Shown here one piece after another: positions 1 to 8,844 of a DNA stretch of 43,507 bases. This DNA comes from Opitutus sp. GTDB taxonomy: Bacteria > Verrucomicrobiota > Verrucomicrobiae > Opitutales > Opitutaceae. The notes under the pieces are model-generated. The model searched no databases and was not told the DNA's origin. It saw only the letters and a list, made by a program, of their open reading frames with translations. A program made the position numbers and the translations under genes. The stretch covers positions 1 through 43,507 of the forward strand of contig SIBR01000032.1 in assembly GCA_009695065.1 (NCBI GenBank), read 5' to 3'. Each line of letters opens with the position of its first letter. Position 1 is the stretch's first letter.

Positions 1-1236
1 TGGAAGAGTACGTGGGGCGCGGCGCGGCGGTGCGAGTCATCGACGCGTTCGTGGATCGGCTCGATCTGAAGACACTCGGATTTTTGGCGGGGCCGACCGA
101 CCTGGGGCGACCCGGCTATCACCCGGCGGTGCTGCTCAAACTCTACGTCTACGGGTACCTGAACCGGCTGCGTTCGAGCCGGCGGCTGGAGGCGGAAACG
201 CACCGTAATCTCGAGGTGATCTCGCTGTTGGGCAGTCTGCGGCCGGACCATTGGACGATCACCGCGTTTCGCCGCGAGCACCACACGCGTTTCAAGGCGG
301 TCTTGCGGGAGTACAACCTGGTGTGCCGCCAGCTGGAGCTGTTCGGGGCGGAACTGGTGGCGATCGACGGGGCCAAGTTCAAGGCGGTCAACAGCCCCAA
401 ACGCCACTACACGGTCGAGCAACTCGCCGAACACATCGCCCACCTCGACTCCCGGATCGACGGGTATGTGGCGCAACTCGATCAGACCGACAAAGCGACG
501 GCCGACGTGCCGGGCCAGCCCACGGCCGAGGAGCTGGCGACTAAGCTGGCGCGACTGCAGCACCGCTGGACGCAACAGCAAGACCTGCACTCCACACTTA
601 CCACCAGTGGCCAGAGCGAAGTGTCGCTCACCGATCCGGACAGTCGGGGCCAAAAGAAAGTCGGGGTCGGCTACAACGTGCAGATCGCCGTCGACGCCAA
701 GCACCACTTGATCGCCGCCGAATCGGTCGAGCAGGCGGCGCTGACGACCTACGTGCCGGCCCCGGCTAACTGCAGCGGTCGGACCGCGGACGGCGAGGCG
801 GTGTATCCCAAGGAGAAGTTTACCTACGACCCGCTACAAAACTGCTACCGCTGCCCGGCCGGCCAGACGCTGGCGCGGGGGAGAAGCATGGGAAGCCGTG
901 CGACTACTATTTTAACCGGGCGGCCTGCACGTCGTGGGCGCAGCGACCGCAGTGCACGACGGCGCCCTACCGCAAGCTCTTGGGCCTGGCCAACGAAGAC
1001 GTGGTGGAGCGTCAGGCTGCTCGCGTGGCGGCGCAGCCTGAGATCGTGGCGCAGCGCAAGGAAATCGTCGAACACGTCTTTGGCACCATGCGCCAGTGGG
1101 GGCACGACAAGTTCCTGTGCCGCGGCTTGGCGATGGTGCGGAGGAGTTCAGTCTGACGGCGCTAACCTACAACCTACGCCGGGCGCTCACCGTCTGCGGC
1201 GTCGCCCGTCTGCTGGCGGCGCTGCAGACGGCCTGA
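1..1236 (+). pseudogene. IS1182-family transposase, truncated and frameshifted
   Basis: The reading frame is already open at base 3 (EEYVGRGAAVRVIDAF), so the true start lies upstream of the window. The N-terminal DUF772-like part (PGYHPAVLLKLYVYGYLNRLRSSR) and the first catalytic block (VAIDGAKFKAV, about 357-390) are typical of IS1182 transposases. After LIAAESVEQAALTTYVPAP (about 710-755) the protein jumps directly to the cysteine-containing YRCPAGQTL block; family members have some 40-50 more residues here, including the second catalytic Asp, so an internal deletion is likely. The frame then shifts near 880-890 into CDYYFNRAACTSW and again near 1140-1147 into EEFSLTALTYNLRRALTV, ending at TGA 1234-1236. 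The copy cannot encode an active enzyme. The family assignment rests on motif memory. Confidence 0.85.
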
Positions 1237-1592
1237 AGCCGGTTTTTGCGTTCGCGCGCCGGCCTGCGCGCGCCGAAACCCGACCCGGCGCCCACACGTG
1301 CGCGCTCCAGCGCGTGCGCGTCGTCCCCGTGGCATCGCCGAAAAACCTGCGGCCGACCTCGCCGCTGGCACCTACGCGTTGCTCGGGAAAACTTTTCACC
1401 CAGTCTATCTCGAGGCGGGCTACGAGAGGGAAATTTTGTAGCCCGCCTCGGGATAGGCGGGAGGGGCCAGTCGGAGATCGTCTCGGCCGAACGGCCTCGC
1501 TCGTTAATCTGATCGCCCCTTAGCCGGAATTCCGCCAATGCGATCGTGGGCATCGCAGTGCGATCGCCCGGTCACTCCACCGAAAACCTGCC
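1237..1592. other. Intergenic region downstream of the IS1182 remnant
   Basis: No coding gene is visible here. The stretch to about 1405 is GC-rich and may be the right flank of the insertion sequence; the motif GAAAACTTTTCACCCAGTC (1387-1405) could be its terminal inverted repeat, but the left end is outside the window and the idea cannot be tested. A hairpin repeat follows at 1406-1455, and the next gene starts at 1593. Confidence 0.4.
1406..1455. repeat. Palindromic repeat, 'GTAGCCCGCCTCG' family, copy 1
   Basis: Inverted arms lie at 1406-1423 and 1438-1455: 18 bp with a single mismatch and a 14-base loop. The core is CGAGGCGGGCTAC / GTAGCCCGCCTCG. The same core occurs at 3111-3152. Both copies sit outside genes, which fits a dispersed REP-like hairpin. 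Confidence 0.8.
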
Positions 1593-2141
1593 ATGAAAAT
1601 ATTCACCCTGCCCATCGCGTTCCTGTTTTCAGCCGTGGTTCTCCTTGCCGTGGAAACCCGGAACGAAATCACCAACGCCACGACGCCCGCCGAGGACGGC
1701 AAGGCCAACAGCCCCAGCGTGCCCGACGTTTATGCGATCGAGGGCAAGTTCGAGCGGATCGTGATTCTGCGCTTCAAGTATCAGGTCGACCTGCTGGCCG
1801 GGCTCGAGCGGATGGTGAAGGAGCGCGGCATCAAGAACGCCGTGATCCTAAACGCCGTCGGCTCGGTGCGCGGCTATCACGTGCACGTGGTCAGCAACCG
1901 GACGTTTCCCTCGAAAAACGTGTTCATGAAGGATCCGGAGGCCCCGGCCGATATCATCGGCATGAGCGGCTATGTCATGGACGGCCGGCTGCATCCGCAC
2001 ATCACGCTGGCGGACGCGAATCATTCCTTCGGCGGCCACGTCGAGCCGGGCACGACGGTGTTCACGTTTGCGATCGTTACCCTCGGCGTTCTCGCCGACG
2101 GCGCGGATTTGAAGCGGCTCGACGACAAGAACTATCGCTGA
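1593..2141 (+). CDS. Secreted PPC-domain (DUF296) protein
   Basis: The 182-residue protein starts with a hydrophobic signal-like segment (residues 1-20, MKIFTLPIAFLFSAVVLLAV), followed by one PPC/DUF296 domain from about residue 45 to the end. Domain hallmarks are AIEGKFERIVILRFKYQVD, VILNAVGSVRGYHVHVV and LHPHITLADANHSFGGHV; in this family the conserved histidines line a probable metal- or ligand-binding site of a trimer. The biochemical role of bacterial PPC proteins is unknown. Export to periplasm or surface is inferred from the N-terminus. The stop lies 2 bases before the GTG of the next gene, so the two probably form one transcription unit. Confidence 0.8.
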   Translation: MKIFTLPIAFLFSAVVLLAVETRNEITNATTPAEDGKANSPSVPDVYAIEGKFERIVILRFKYQVDLLAGLERMVKERGIKNAVILNAVGSVRGYHVHVVSNRTFPSKNVFMKDPEAPADIIGMSGYVMDGRLHPHITLADANHSFGGHVEPGTTVFTFAIVTLGVLADGADLKRLDDKNYR

Positions 2142-2143
2142 CC

Positions 2144-2968
2144 GTGAAACTCGGAATTTTCTCGAAGACGTTTCCCCGCTCGTCGGCGGACGAGTTGTTC
2201 TCGGCCGTGGCGGTGGCGGGCTACTCCAGCGTACAGTTCAACCTGGCGTGTCTGGGCGCGTCGATGTTGCCCACCGCACCCGTGCCGGCCGACTTGATTC
2301 GCAATGTTGCCAGCATGGCCGCGGCGCACGGCGTGTCGCTCGCGGCGACTTCAGGGACGTTTAACTTGATTCATCCCAACCGTGCCGTGGTGGAGGCCGG
2401 GATGCGCGGATTGCAATGTTTGTCGGAGCTGTGCGGCCGGTTGGAAATTCCGGTGATCACCCTGTGCTCGGGCACCATGGATCCCGACGACATGTGGCGG
2501 GAGCATCCGGACAACGGTTCCGCGGTGGCGTGGACGGCCTTGCGGGCCGCGGTCAAGGAGGCGCTCGAAGTCACGGCGGCAACCGCGGTGCGGCTGGCGA
2601 TTGAACCGGAGCCGGCCAACGTGGTGAATTCGGCACCGCGGGCCCGGCGACTCCTGGACGAAATCCAGGATCCGCGGCTAGGCGTGACGATGGACGGAGC
2701 CAATCTGGCGACGGCCCGGACGGCGCAGGAGAATCGCGATATTTTTGCGCGGGCCTTCGAACTGCTCGGAGATCGGATCGTGCTGGCCCACGCGAAGGAC
2801 CGGCGGGCCGATGGTACGATTTGTCCGGCCGGGCAGGGGATTGTGGATTATCCGGTGTTCGTGGCGGGATTGAAGGCGGCGGGCTATTCCGGATCCCTCA
2901 TCGTCCACGGAATCGCGGAGCCAGACGCCCGAGCTACCTCTGACTATCTGCGCAAACTTCTCGATTGA
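2144..2968 (+). CDS. Sugar phosphate isomerase/epimerase-like TIM-barrel protein
   Basis: This is a 274-residue protein of the xylose-isomerase-like TIM barrel superfamily (AP endonuclease 2 fold). Visible family features are the opening KLGIFSKTF strand, SVQFNLACLG, the metal-ligand strand RLAIEPEPANVVN, GVTMDGANL and VLAHAKDRRADGT; the Glu, Asp and His residues in these strands are the usual divalent-metal ligands. The substrate is not evident. The GTG at 2144 is chosen because it follows the PPC-gene stop by 2 bases and gives the normal family N-terminus. Cytoplasmic, with no signal peptide. Confidence 0.8.
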   Translation: MKLGIFSKTFPRSSADELFSAVAVAGYSSVQFNLACLGASMLPTAPVPADLIRNVASMAAAHGVSLAATSGTFNLIHPNRAVVEAGMRGLQCLSELCGRLEIPVITLCSGTMDPDDMWREHPDNGSAVAWTALRAAVKEALEVTAATAVRLAIEPEPANVVNSAPRARRLLDEIQDPRLGVTMDGANLATARTAQENRDIFARAFELLGDRIVLAHAKDRRADGTICPAGQGIVDYPVFVAGLKAAGYSGSLIVHGIAEPDARATSDYLRKLLD

Positions 2969-2985
2969 TCGCCAAGGCAGGCGGT

Positions 2986-3040
2986 GAATTCAGAAGCCAG
3001 AAAGCCAGAAGGTTTCAGGGCTTCTTGGCTTCTGAATTAA
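2986..3040. repeat. Heptamer-based hairpin after the isomerase gene
   Basis: GAATTCA and GAAGCCA units at 2986-2999, followed by similar units, are answered by an inverted block; the arms AATTCAGAAGCCA (2987-2999) and TGGCTTCTGAATT (3026-3038) pair perfectly over 13 bp. It lies 18 bp after the stop codon, so the RNA hairpin may slow or end transcription, although no T tract follows. It belongs to the heptamer-repeat class seen at several other places in the window. Confidence 0.75.
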
Positions 3041-3098
3041 CCCATGGCGGAGCCTCGGGAGAGTGAATCGGCGGGTTTTAGATGAAGCCCGGTCTAAT

Positions 3099-3152
3099 CC
3101 CGCTTCTTTCGAAGCGGGCTACGAGGACAGGCTCGAATATGTAGCCCGCCTC
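3099..3152. repeat. Palindromic repeat, 'GTAGCCCGCCTCG' family, copy 2
   Basis: This holds a tight hairpin CCCGCTTC-TTTC-GAAGCGGG (3099-3118). It also holds the longer pair GAAGCGGGCTAC (3111-3122) / GTAGCCCGCCTC (3141-3152). The right half plus its tail (TCGGGAGAGGCGGGAG) matches copy 1 at 1438-1470. Confidence 0.8.
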
Positions 3153-3258
3153 GGGAGAGGCGGGAGAGATGACCGTGATAAACGCTTCTCGAGGCCTCCC
3201 TACGTTCGCCGCTTGATCGACTCGGCGATCCGTTTTACCTGAATTCCCTCTCCGTGCC

Positions 3259-5996
3259 ATGAACGATGCGTCCAAGCTCTCCGCTCACCGTCTGAATGTT
3301 TTCAATTTGGCGGCGGCGCTGGCCCTTGGTTTTTTTTTGCCGTTGCGGGCCGCGCCGGCGCTGGACGAGACCGCCGCCTTCGCCTTCACCGATCGCTACT
3401 GTTCGAACTGCCACAACGACGTCGACCGCGAGGGCGGGCTCGACCTGACCTCCCTGAAATATTCGCCCGGTGACGCGGCTAATTTCGCGCTGTGGGTCAA
3501 AGTGCACGATCGCGTGCAGGCGGGCGAAATGCCTCCGAAGGAAAAGAAGCGCCCGCCGGTCGCCGAACAAGCCGCTTTCCTCGGGAATCTAGCGTCCTCG
3601 CTCACGGCCGCCGAACAGGCGCTCGTGGCCCGCGACGGTCGCACGACCGAGCGCCGGCTCAATCGCTACGAATATCAAGATGCGCTGCGCGACCTCCTGT
3701 CGGCCCCTGGCTGCAGGTGATGAACCAGCTGCCCGAGGATGGAGAGGCGTTTCGGTTCAACAAGGTGAGCCACGCGTTCGACGTGTCCTACGTGCACATG
3801 ACGCGCTACCTGTTGGCGGCGGACTACGCGATCCGCCAGGCGATGCGCGTGCAGTTGGTGCGGCCCGAGACGACGCTCCGCCGCAGCTATGCCCGCGAGG
3901 AACGCGGCCTGACCCGGTTCCGCCCGCGCGTCGACGGCAAACCTTCCCCCGACCGTAACACGTTTCCCGCGCTTGGCACCAAGGCGCAGCCCGACGTCCG
4001 GGCGCTGCAGGCTCCGCTCACGGTCGGTGCGTCCGATCCGGAAACCCGCGAACTCGAGGCGGTGGGCTGGATGTCGAGTAACTACCCGCCGGGGGCCTTC
4101 GATACCGGCTGGCGGGGTTTTATCGCGCCGGTGGCAGGGCGCTACCGCATTCGTTTCAGCGGCTATACGCTCTGGGTGGGACCGGGAGGATTCAGCCGGC
4201 CGACGCGCGGCCCCGGCGCCAATAAGGCGCAGATCGACGGTCCCGTGTAGTGGTTCTTGCCGAATTTCGACGACGTATCACCGGGCCGCCGCAACGAGCC
4301 CATCACGGTCTATGCCCGCGACGGTTCGAACAATCGACGGCTCGGGGCGTTTGATCTGACGCCCGAACCTCTCGTCAACGAAGTCGAGCCCGTCTGGCTG
4401 CTCGCGAACGAGATGATCGTTTCGGACTCGACCCGCTTCTATCGTTCCCGGCCGCCCAAGTACACGAACATACTGGCCCAGCGGGACGGTACGCCGGCGG
4501 TCGCGTTTCGCTGGATGGAGGTCGAAGGTCCGCTCTATGACGAATCGACCGGCGCCGGTTACCGTCTGCTTTTCGGCGAACTGCCGCTCAAGAAAGTCGA
4601 GGCCGCCACCGCCGTGGCCGAGCAGCAGGTCAACTCCCGCGCTGGGCGCATCGACCGTGGCGAACACGGGCAGGTGACGGGCGAACCCGTCATGGAAGTG
4701 GAGTCAGCGAATCCGAAAACGGATGCCGAGCGGTTGCTGCGAACTTTTCTGGCCCGCGCCTATCGCCGCCCCGTCGTGGAACCGGACGTCCAGCGTTTCC
4801 TCGCGCTCTTCCACGAACAGCACGAGGGCGGTTCCGGCTTCACCGAATCGATGCTCACGATGTACACGGCGGTCCTGGCGTCGCCGGGGTTCGTCTATGT
4901 CCAGGAGCAGCCGGGGCGGCTCGACGACCACGCGCTGGCCACCCGGCTCGCGCTGTTGCAGTGGAATTCGACGCCCGACGAGCGGTTGCGCGCGCGCGCC
5001 ACCCGCGGCGAACTGCACCGGTCCGAAGTGCTGCGGGCGGAGACGGACCGGTTGCTGGCGGATCCGAAGTCACGGCGGTTCGTGGAAGCGTTCCTCGATT
5101 ACTGGCTCGATCTCCGGAAGATGGATGACACGAATCCGTCGACGACACTCTACAGTGATTACTATCTCGACGAGGCGCTGACGGAAGCCGCCCTCGAGGA
5201 GACGCGGTTGTATTTTGGCGACCTTTTGCAGCGGGACCTACCGGCTCGAAACATCGTGGATTCCGATTTCGCGTTTCTCAACGAGCGGCTGGCCGTGCAC
5301 TATGGTCTGGCGGGCGTGTCCGGGGCGGCGATACGGCGCGTGGCTTTGCCGGCCGACAGCGTCCGCGGTGGGCTCCTGACGCAGGCGAGCGTGCTCAAGG
5401 TGACCGCCAACGGCACGACGACGTCGCCGGTCCTTCGCGGCAAGTGGATCATGGAACGCATCGTGGGCTTTGATGTGCCGCTGCCGCCGGCCGCCGTGCC
5501 GGCAGTCGAGCCGGATATTCGTGGCGTGGTGACCATCCGCCAGCAGCTCGACAAGCATCGCGCGGATGAAAGCTGCGCGATGTGTCACCGCAAAATCGAT
5601 CCACCGGGCTTCGCGCTCGAGAGTTTCGATGTCCTGGGGGGCTGGCGGGCCCGCTACCGGGCCTCGGGGATCGATCAGGACCCGGTCAAGGGCTTTGGCC
5701 ACAACGGCCAACCGTTCTCCTTCCACCTGGCCCAGCCCGTCGACCCGAGCGGGCAACTGGCGGACGGCCGGGTGTTTCAGGACGTGCGCGATTTTAAAAA
5801 ACTCCTGTTGCAGGACGAAGCGCAGATCGCCCGGGCCTTCGCCAAGCAGCTGACCGTTTATGCGACGGGCGCACCGGTCCGCTTCGGCGATCGGGTGAAG
5901 ATCGAACAAATCCTCCAGCGGACGCGTGCCCGCGGTTACGGCCTTCGCGGCATCGTGAACGAGATTATCCAGAGTGATTCGTTTCTAAACAAGTAG
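3259..5996 (+). pseudogene. DUF1592-type (planctomycete/verrucomicrobial) cytochrome, broken by a frameshift and a TAG
   Basis: Read across frames this is one large secreted protein of roughly 900 residues. It has a signal segment (about residues 10-30), an N-terminal c-type heme motif CSNCH, a DUF1587-like block (RLNRYEYQDALRDLLSAP), DUF1595 (RLLRTFLARAYRRPVVEPDV), DUF1592 (ALATRLALLQWNSTPDERL and LDYWLDLRKM), DUF1588 (GLLTQASVLKVTANGTTTSP and CAMCHRKIDPPGFALE) and DUF1585 at the C-terminus. The frame breaks in the CCCC run at 3704-3707, where restoring one base gives SAPWLQVMNQLPEDGEAFRF. A TAG at 4248-4250 interrupts PV-WFLPNFDDVSPGRR in an otherwise open frame. Related proteins are often found beside DUF1552 genes in polymer-degrading Planctomycetota and Verrucomicrobiota; no such neighbour is present. 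Probably a recent pseudogene. Confidence 0.85.
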
Positions 5997-6049
5997 TGAT
6001 GTGATTCGGCGGACTTATTCCCGGCTCACCTGGCAAGCGGCCGCGCTGT

Positions 6050-6085
6050 GTTTGTAGTCCCGTCCCGCACGGGGGACGGAATCCG
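6050..6085. repeat. Partial 'GTAGTCCCGTCCC' hairpin repeat
   Basis: The sequence TTGTAGTCCCGTCCCGCACG followed by GGGGACGGAAT pairs as CGTCCC/GGGACG with a short loop. The same module appears inside the repeat at 31370-31440. It lies about 55 bp after the DUF1592 stop and could act as a transcript-end hairpin. Confidence 0.55.
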
Positions 6086-6123
6086 AGCGCGCCAGCATCA
6101 ACGTCCGGTCGGTGCGATTTAGC

Positions 6124-6240
6124 GGCTGTCATGAACTTTAACCCATTTTGCAGCGGTCGTTCTGCTGGGAACGCGGCGCCCTCGCCGCGTGGAAATGAGA
6201 AAAGCCGCGACGAGGGCGTCTCGGCTCCAGTGAACGTTGG
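6124..6240 (+). repeat. 117-bp dispersed repeat, copy A
   Basis: It runs from GGCTGTCATGAACTTTAACC to CTCCAGTGAACGTTGG and is nearly identical, in reverse orientation, to 42890-43006. Internal stems include GGCGCCCTCGCCGCG and GCCGCGACGAGGGCG, which pair imperfectly, so the element can fold on itself. It carries no reading frame. Part of it is also present at 39084-39267. Confidence 0.85.
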
Positions 6241-6259
6241 CCGAAAGTGCTGACAGCCT

Positions 6260-8094
6260 CTACCTCGTCCGGGCGGTCGCGAGATTACTCATGGCGTCCG
6301 GAAAAACGGGACGCAGGCGCAGCGCCTCCTGAAACTGGGCGATCGCCGCGTCGCGCTGGCCGGCCCCGAGCAGCGCGACGCCGAAATTGTTGCGGGCATC
6401 GGGATAGGCTGGCGTCTGGCGCAGCGTGAACTCGTAGTGCGGGAGTGCCTCGGCCGCGCGGCCGTTGGCGGTGAGCAGATTGGCCAGGTGAAAATGGGCG
6501 AACGGCAGGGCCGGATTGAGCTGGAGGGCTTTTCCCAGGCTGGCGATGGCCTCGGCCACGCGCTGCTTCTGGATGAGCACCAGGGCCAGGCCGAGATGGG
6601 TTTCGGCCTGCTTGGGTTTTCGGCGCGCGGCGATCTCATAGTGGGCGATGGCCTCGTCGAGCCGGCCGACCGACACGAGCGCGGTGGCGTAGTTGTGGTG
6701 CGCCCACGAATAATCGGGCAGCAGCCGGAGGGCAGTTTCGTAGGACGGAATCGCCTCATTCACCAAGCGGGGGCGAGCCCGGTTCACGGCGAGCTCTTGA
6801 TGAGCCCGCGCATTTTCCGGGCGCTTGGCGGCGGTGTCAGTCCAGATCGATATCGCGGAGCGGTAATCCGCGTTGCGCCGCGCCGTCAGGAATCCGCCCG
6901 CCACCGCCAGCGCAAAAAAGAACCACCACGCGCGCCGGCCCTGCCAGACCCCGGCCAGGCAGACGAGGCTCAGAAGCACGACGGTGAGCGGGAGGTACAT
7001 CCGGTGTTCCGCGATGGTTTGTGAGGCGACGGGCAGGAAACTCGAAGTGGGAGCCAATAGGCAAAAGAAGCGGGCCCCCAGAAAACCCGCCGCCGGCCAG
7101 CGGACCAGGGCGACGACGGTGGCGGCGAATAACGCGAGCAAGGTCAGGGCCTGAGGCAAAACGGAGAGGGGCGACGTGACGAGATGCGAGCCGTAGTCGA
7201 GCATGAGCGGGTGCGGCCAAACGGCGAGGCGCAGATAGTGTAGGATCGGCCTGGCACTGCGTGAGGAGGTACGACCACGAACTTATGCCGAGCCCGAGTC
7301 CCGCCGTGCCCCCGCGATTGCCGGTGGCGACGGCGAGCCAACTGAGGAGTAACCAAGGGGCGGCGAGGGCGGCGTAGAATCTCCCTCGTTTGCGGAGCGC
7401 GGTGCGAAAGTTAAGGGCGACAAACGTGCGATCGTAAAGCAGGGCGAGCCGCGGCGCGGAAACGAGGATCTCCTTCGTCGCCATTTCGAGCAGACACGCT
7501 CCGACGGCCGCGGCTTGCCAGGGCACGGGGCGCGGGGACTCCACGCTGCGCGCAAACGCGTAAAACGTGAACAGATAGAGCAGGCCCGCGAGGGATTCGG
7601 CGCGCTGGACGATGTAGGTGACCGACTCGGTGTTGAGCGGATGAACGGTCCAGAGGAGCGCGGCGGCCAGGGCGGTGGGCAACGCGAGCGTGCGGAGGGA
7701 CGTCGCAACGGTCGGGCGAAGCAGCGTCCGCCGGGTCAGGCCAAAGAGCGTCAGCCCGGCAAGCAGGTGGATCGCGAAGTTGAACAGATGGTAGCCGCGG
7801 ACGTTTTAACCTCGGAGAGCGTAATTGATTGCCAGCGAGAGGTTGACGAGTGGCGGACTGCTGACGGTCTGGCCATCGGCCGGCGGCGACAGCGCGTCGC
7901 GCAGCAACCACAGCTGACGAATCGTGGAGTTGTAGGTAGTCGTCCGGCAGGTCGTCGAGGATGAAGGGCCCACGAAAACTGTTCGCGTAGACGGCGAAGG
8001 CCGCGACGGCGATGAGCGCGGCCGCCAGCCAGACCGATCGGCGCGACGACCCGTCGGGCACAGTCATTTTCAGCGGGGGAGCGACCTCGGGCAT
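6260..8094 (-). pseudogene. Membrane TPR protein (TMTC/PMT-like), frameshifted
   Basis: Read 5' to 3' on the minus strand from ATG 8094, the protein begins with a membrane anchor and the family motif NSFRGPFILDDLP. A multi-TM region contains HPLNTESVTYIVQRAESLAG and AEHRMYLPL. At least five C-terminal TPR units follow (for example LPDYSWAHHNYATALVSVGR and NPALPFAHFHLANLLTANGR), ending at 6260. These motifs belong to bacterial TMTC-like proteins that join a mannosyltransferase-type membrane domain to TPRs. Frames change at least three times: near 7940 after ILDDLP, within 7800-7900 where stops appear, and near 7245 after LLTQCQA. The parts are collinear and otherwise well preserved, so decay looks recent. 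Confidence 0.8.
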
Positions 8095-8148
8095 AGTTCG
8101 ACGTTAGGGCGGCTCCGCCGGTTGTCAGGCGGAAGTTTCCACTTCGTT

Positions 8149-8448
8149 ATGAAAACCAGCTACCTCGCCAACATTCACCCCGCAGAAATCCTCCTGCACG
8201 ACTTTCTGGAACCGATGGGTATCACGCGTTATCGCCTCGCCATGGCGACGGGCATCCCGCAGGCGCAGGTTCGGCGCATCTGCGCAGGACGGAGGGCGAT
8301 TACCGTCGAGACGGCGGTACGGCTTGGCGTCTTCTTCGGCGTCGACCCGCGCAACTGGCTCAACCTGCAGCGCGCCTGCGACCTGGAAGAATTTGAGCGA
8401 ACGCGCGGTGCGAAAGTGCGCAAGGCGGTTGAGAAATGGGCGGCGTGA
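8149..8448 (+). CDS. HigA-family antitoxin (XRE helix-turn-helix), no toxin partner
   Basis: This 99-residue protein has the HigA hallmark opening (NIHPAEILLHDFLEPMGITR) and an XRE helix-turn-helix at about residues 28-75 (MATGIPQAQVRRICAGRRAI, AVRLGVFFGVDPRNWLNLQ). In intact modules it binds DNA and neutralises the RelE-like HigB mRNA interferase, whose gene normally lies directly upstream. Here only 54 bp separate it from the divergent TPR pseudogene and no HigB-like frame is present on either side. The ATG at 8149 was chosen because homologues begin just before the NIHP motif; an in-frame upstream start at 8122 adds only MSGGSFHFV. It may be a relic or a standalone regulator. Confidence 0.85.
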   Translation: MKTSYLANIHPAEILLHDFLEPMGITRYRLAMATGIPQAQVRRICAGRRAITVETAVRLGVFFGVDPRNWLNLQRACDLEEFERTRGAKVRKAVEKWAA

Positions 8449-8844
8449 GTCGCCGCCGAGCTGTGCCGTCGCGTCGGTGCTCCCTACCGACAGGTGGCGG
8501 GGAGCCTGAAAATCGACTATCCCGCGAGCCTGCGCATGCAGGTTTACCGCTGTTCGTTGCAGGTTCCGGCCTGACCCCGTCGCCGTTCATGGCGGCGGGC
8601 CCGTCCGAACGGTCGCTCGGCCAGAATCCACACGGCTTCAGTTAGTCCGACGTACCAGGTGGGCCGCGCCCTCCGTGCGCGGCCGATCGGTGGGTGCGGT
8701 TTAACGTTCAACGGCCGCGCGCCGAGCGCCCAGCCCACCCGGTACGAACAGTGTTCAGGGCGGTCGGGGCGCAAGTGTGCTTGCCGGCGGAAGTTTCCGT
8801 TTGCCCCTTGGGATAGGGGGCGACAGGGTGGGCGGTTCCGTTCC
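8449..8844. other. Intergenic region between higA-like gene and lysS
   Basis: No credible gene is visible. It contains the long-armed GC-rich hairpin at 8651-8746. The lysS promoter is presumably in the last 100 bp, but no clear -35/-10 pair or strong Shine-Dalgarno could be picked out. Confidence 0.5.
8651..8746. repeat. GC-rich long-arm hairpin repeat, copy 1
   Basis: The 34-base arms at 8651-8684 and 8713-8746 pair with few mismatches. The left arm begins CGTACCAGGTGGGCCGCGCC and the right arm ends CAGCCCACCCGGTACG. The GTGCGCGGCC / GGCCGCGCGC core recurs at 14957-15030, 37721-37794 and, as a half copy, at 39287-39318. Confidence 0.8.
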
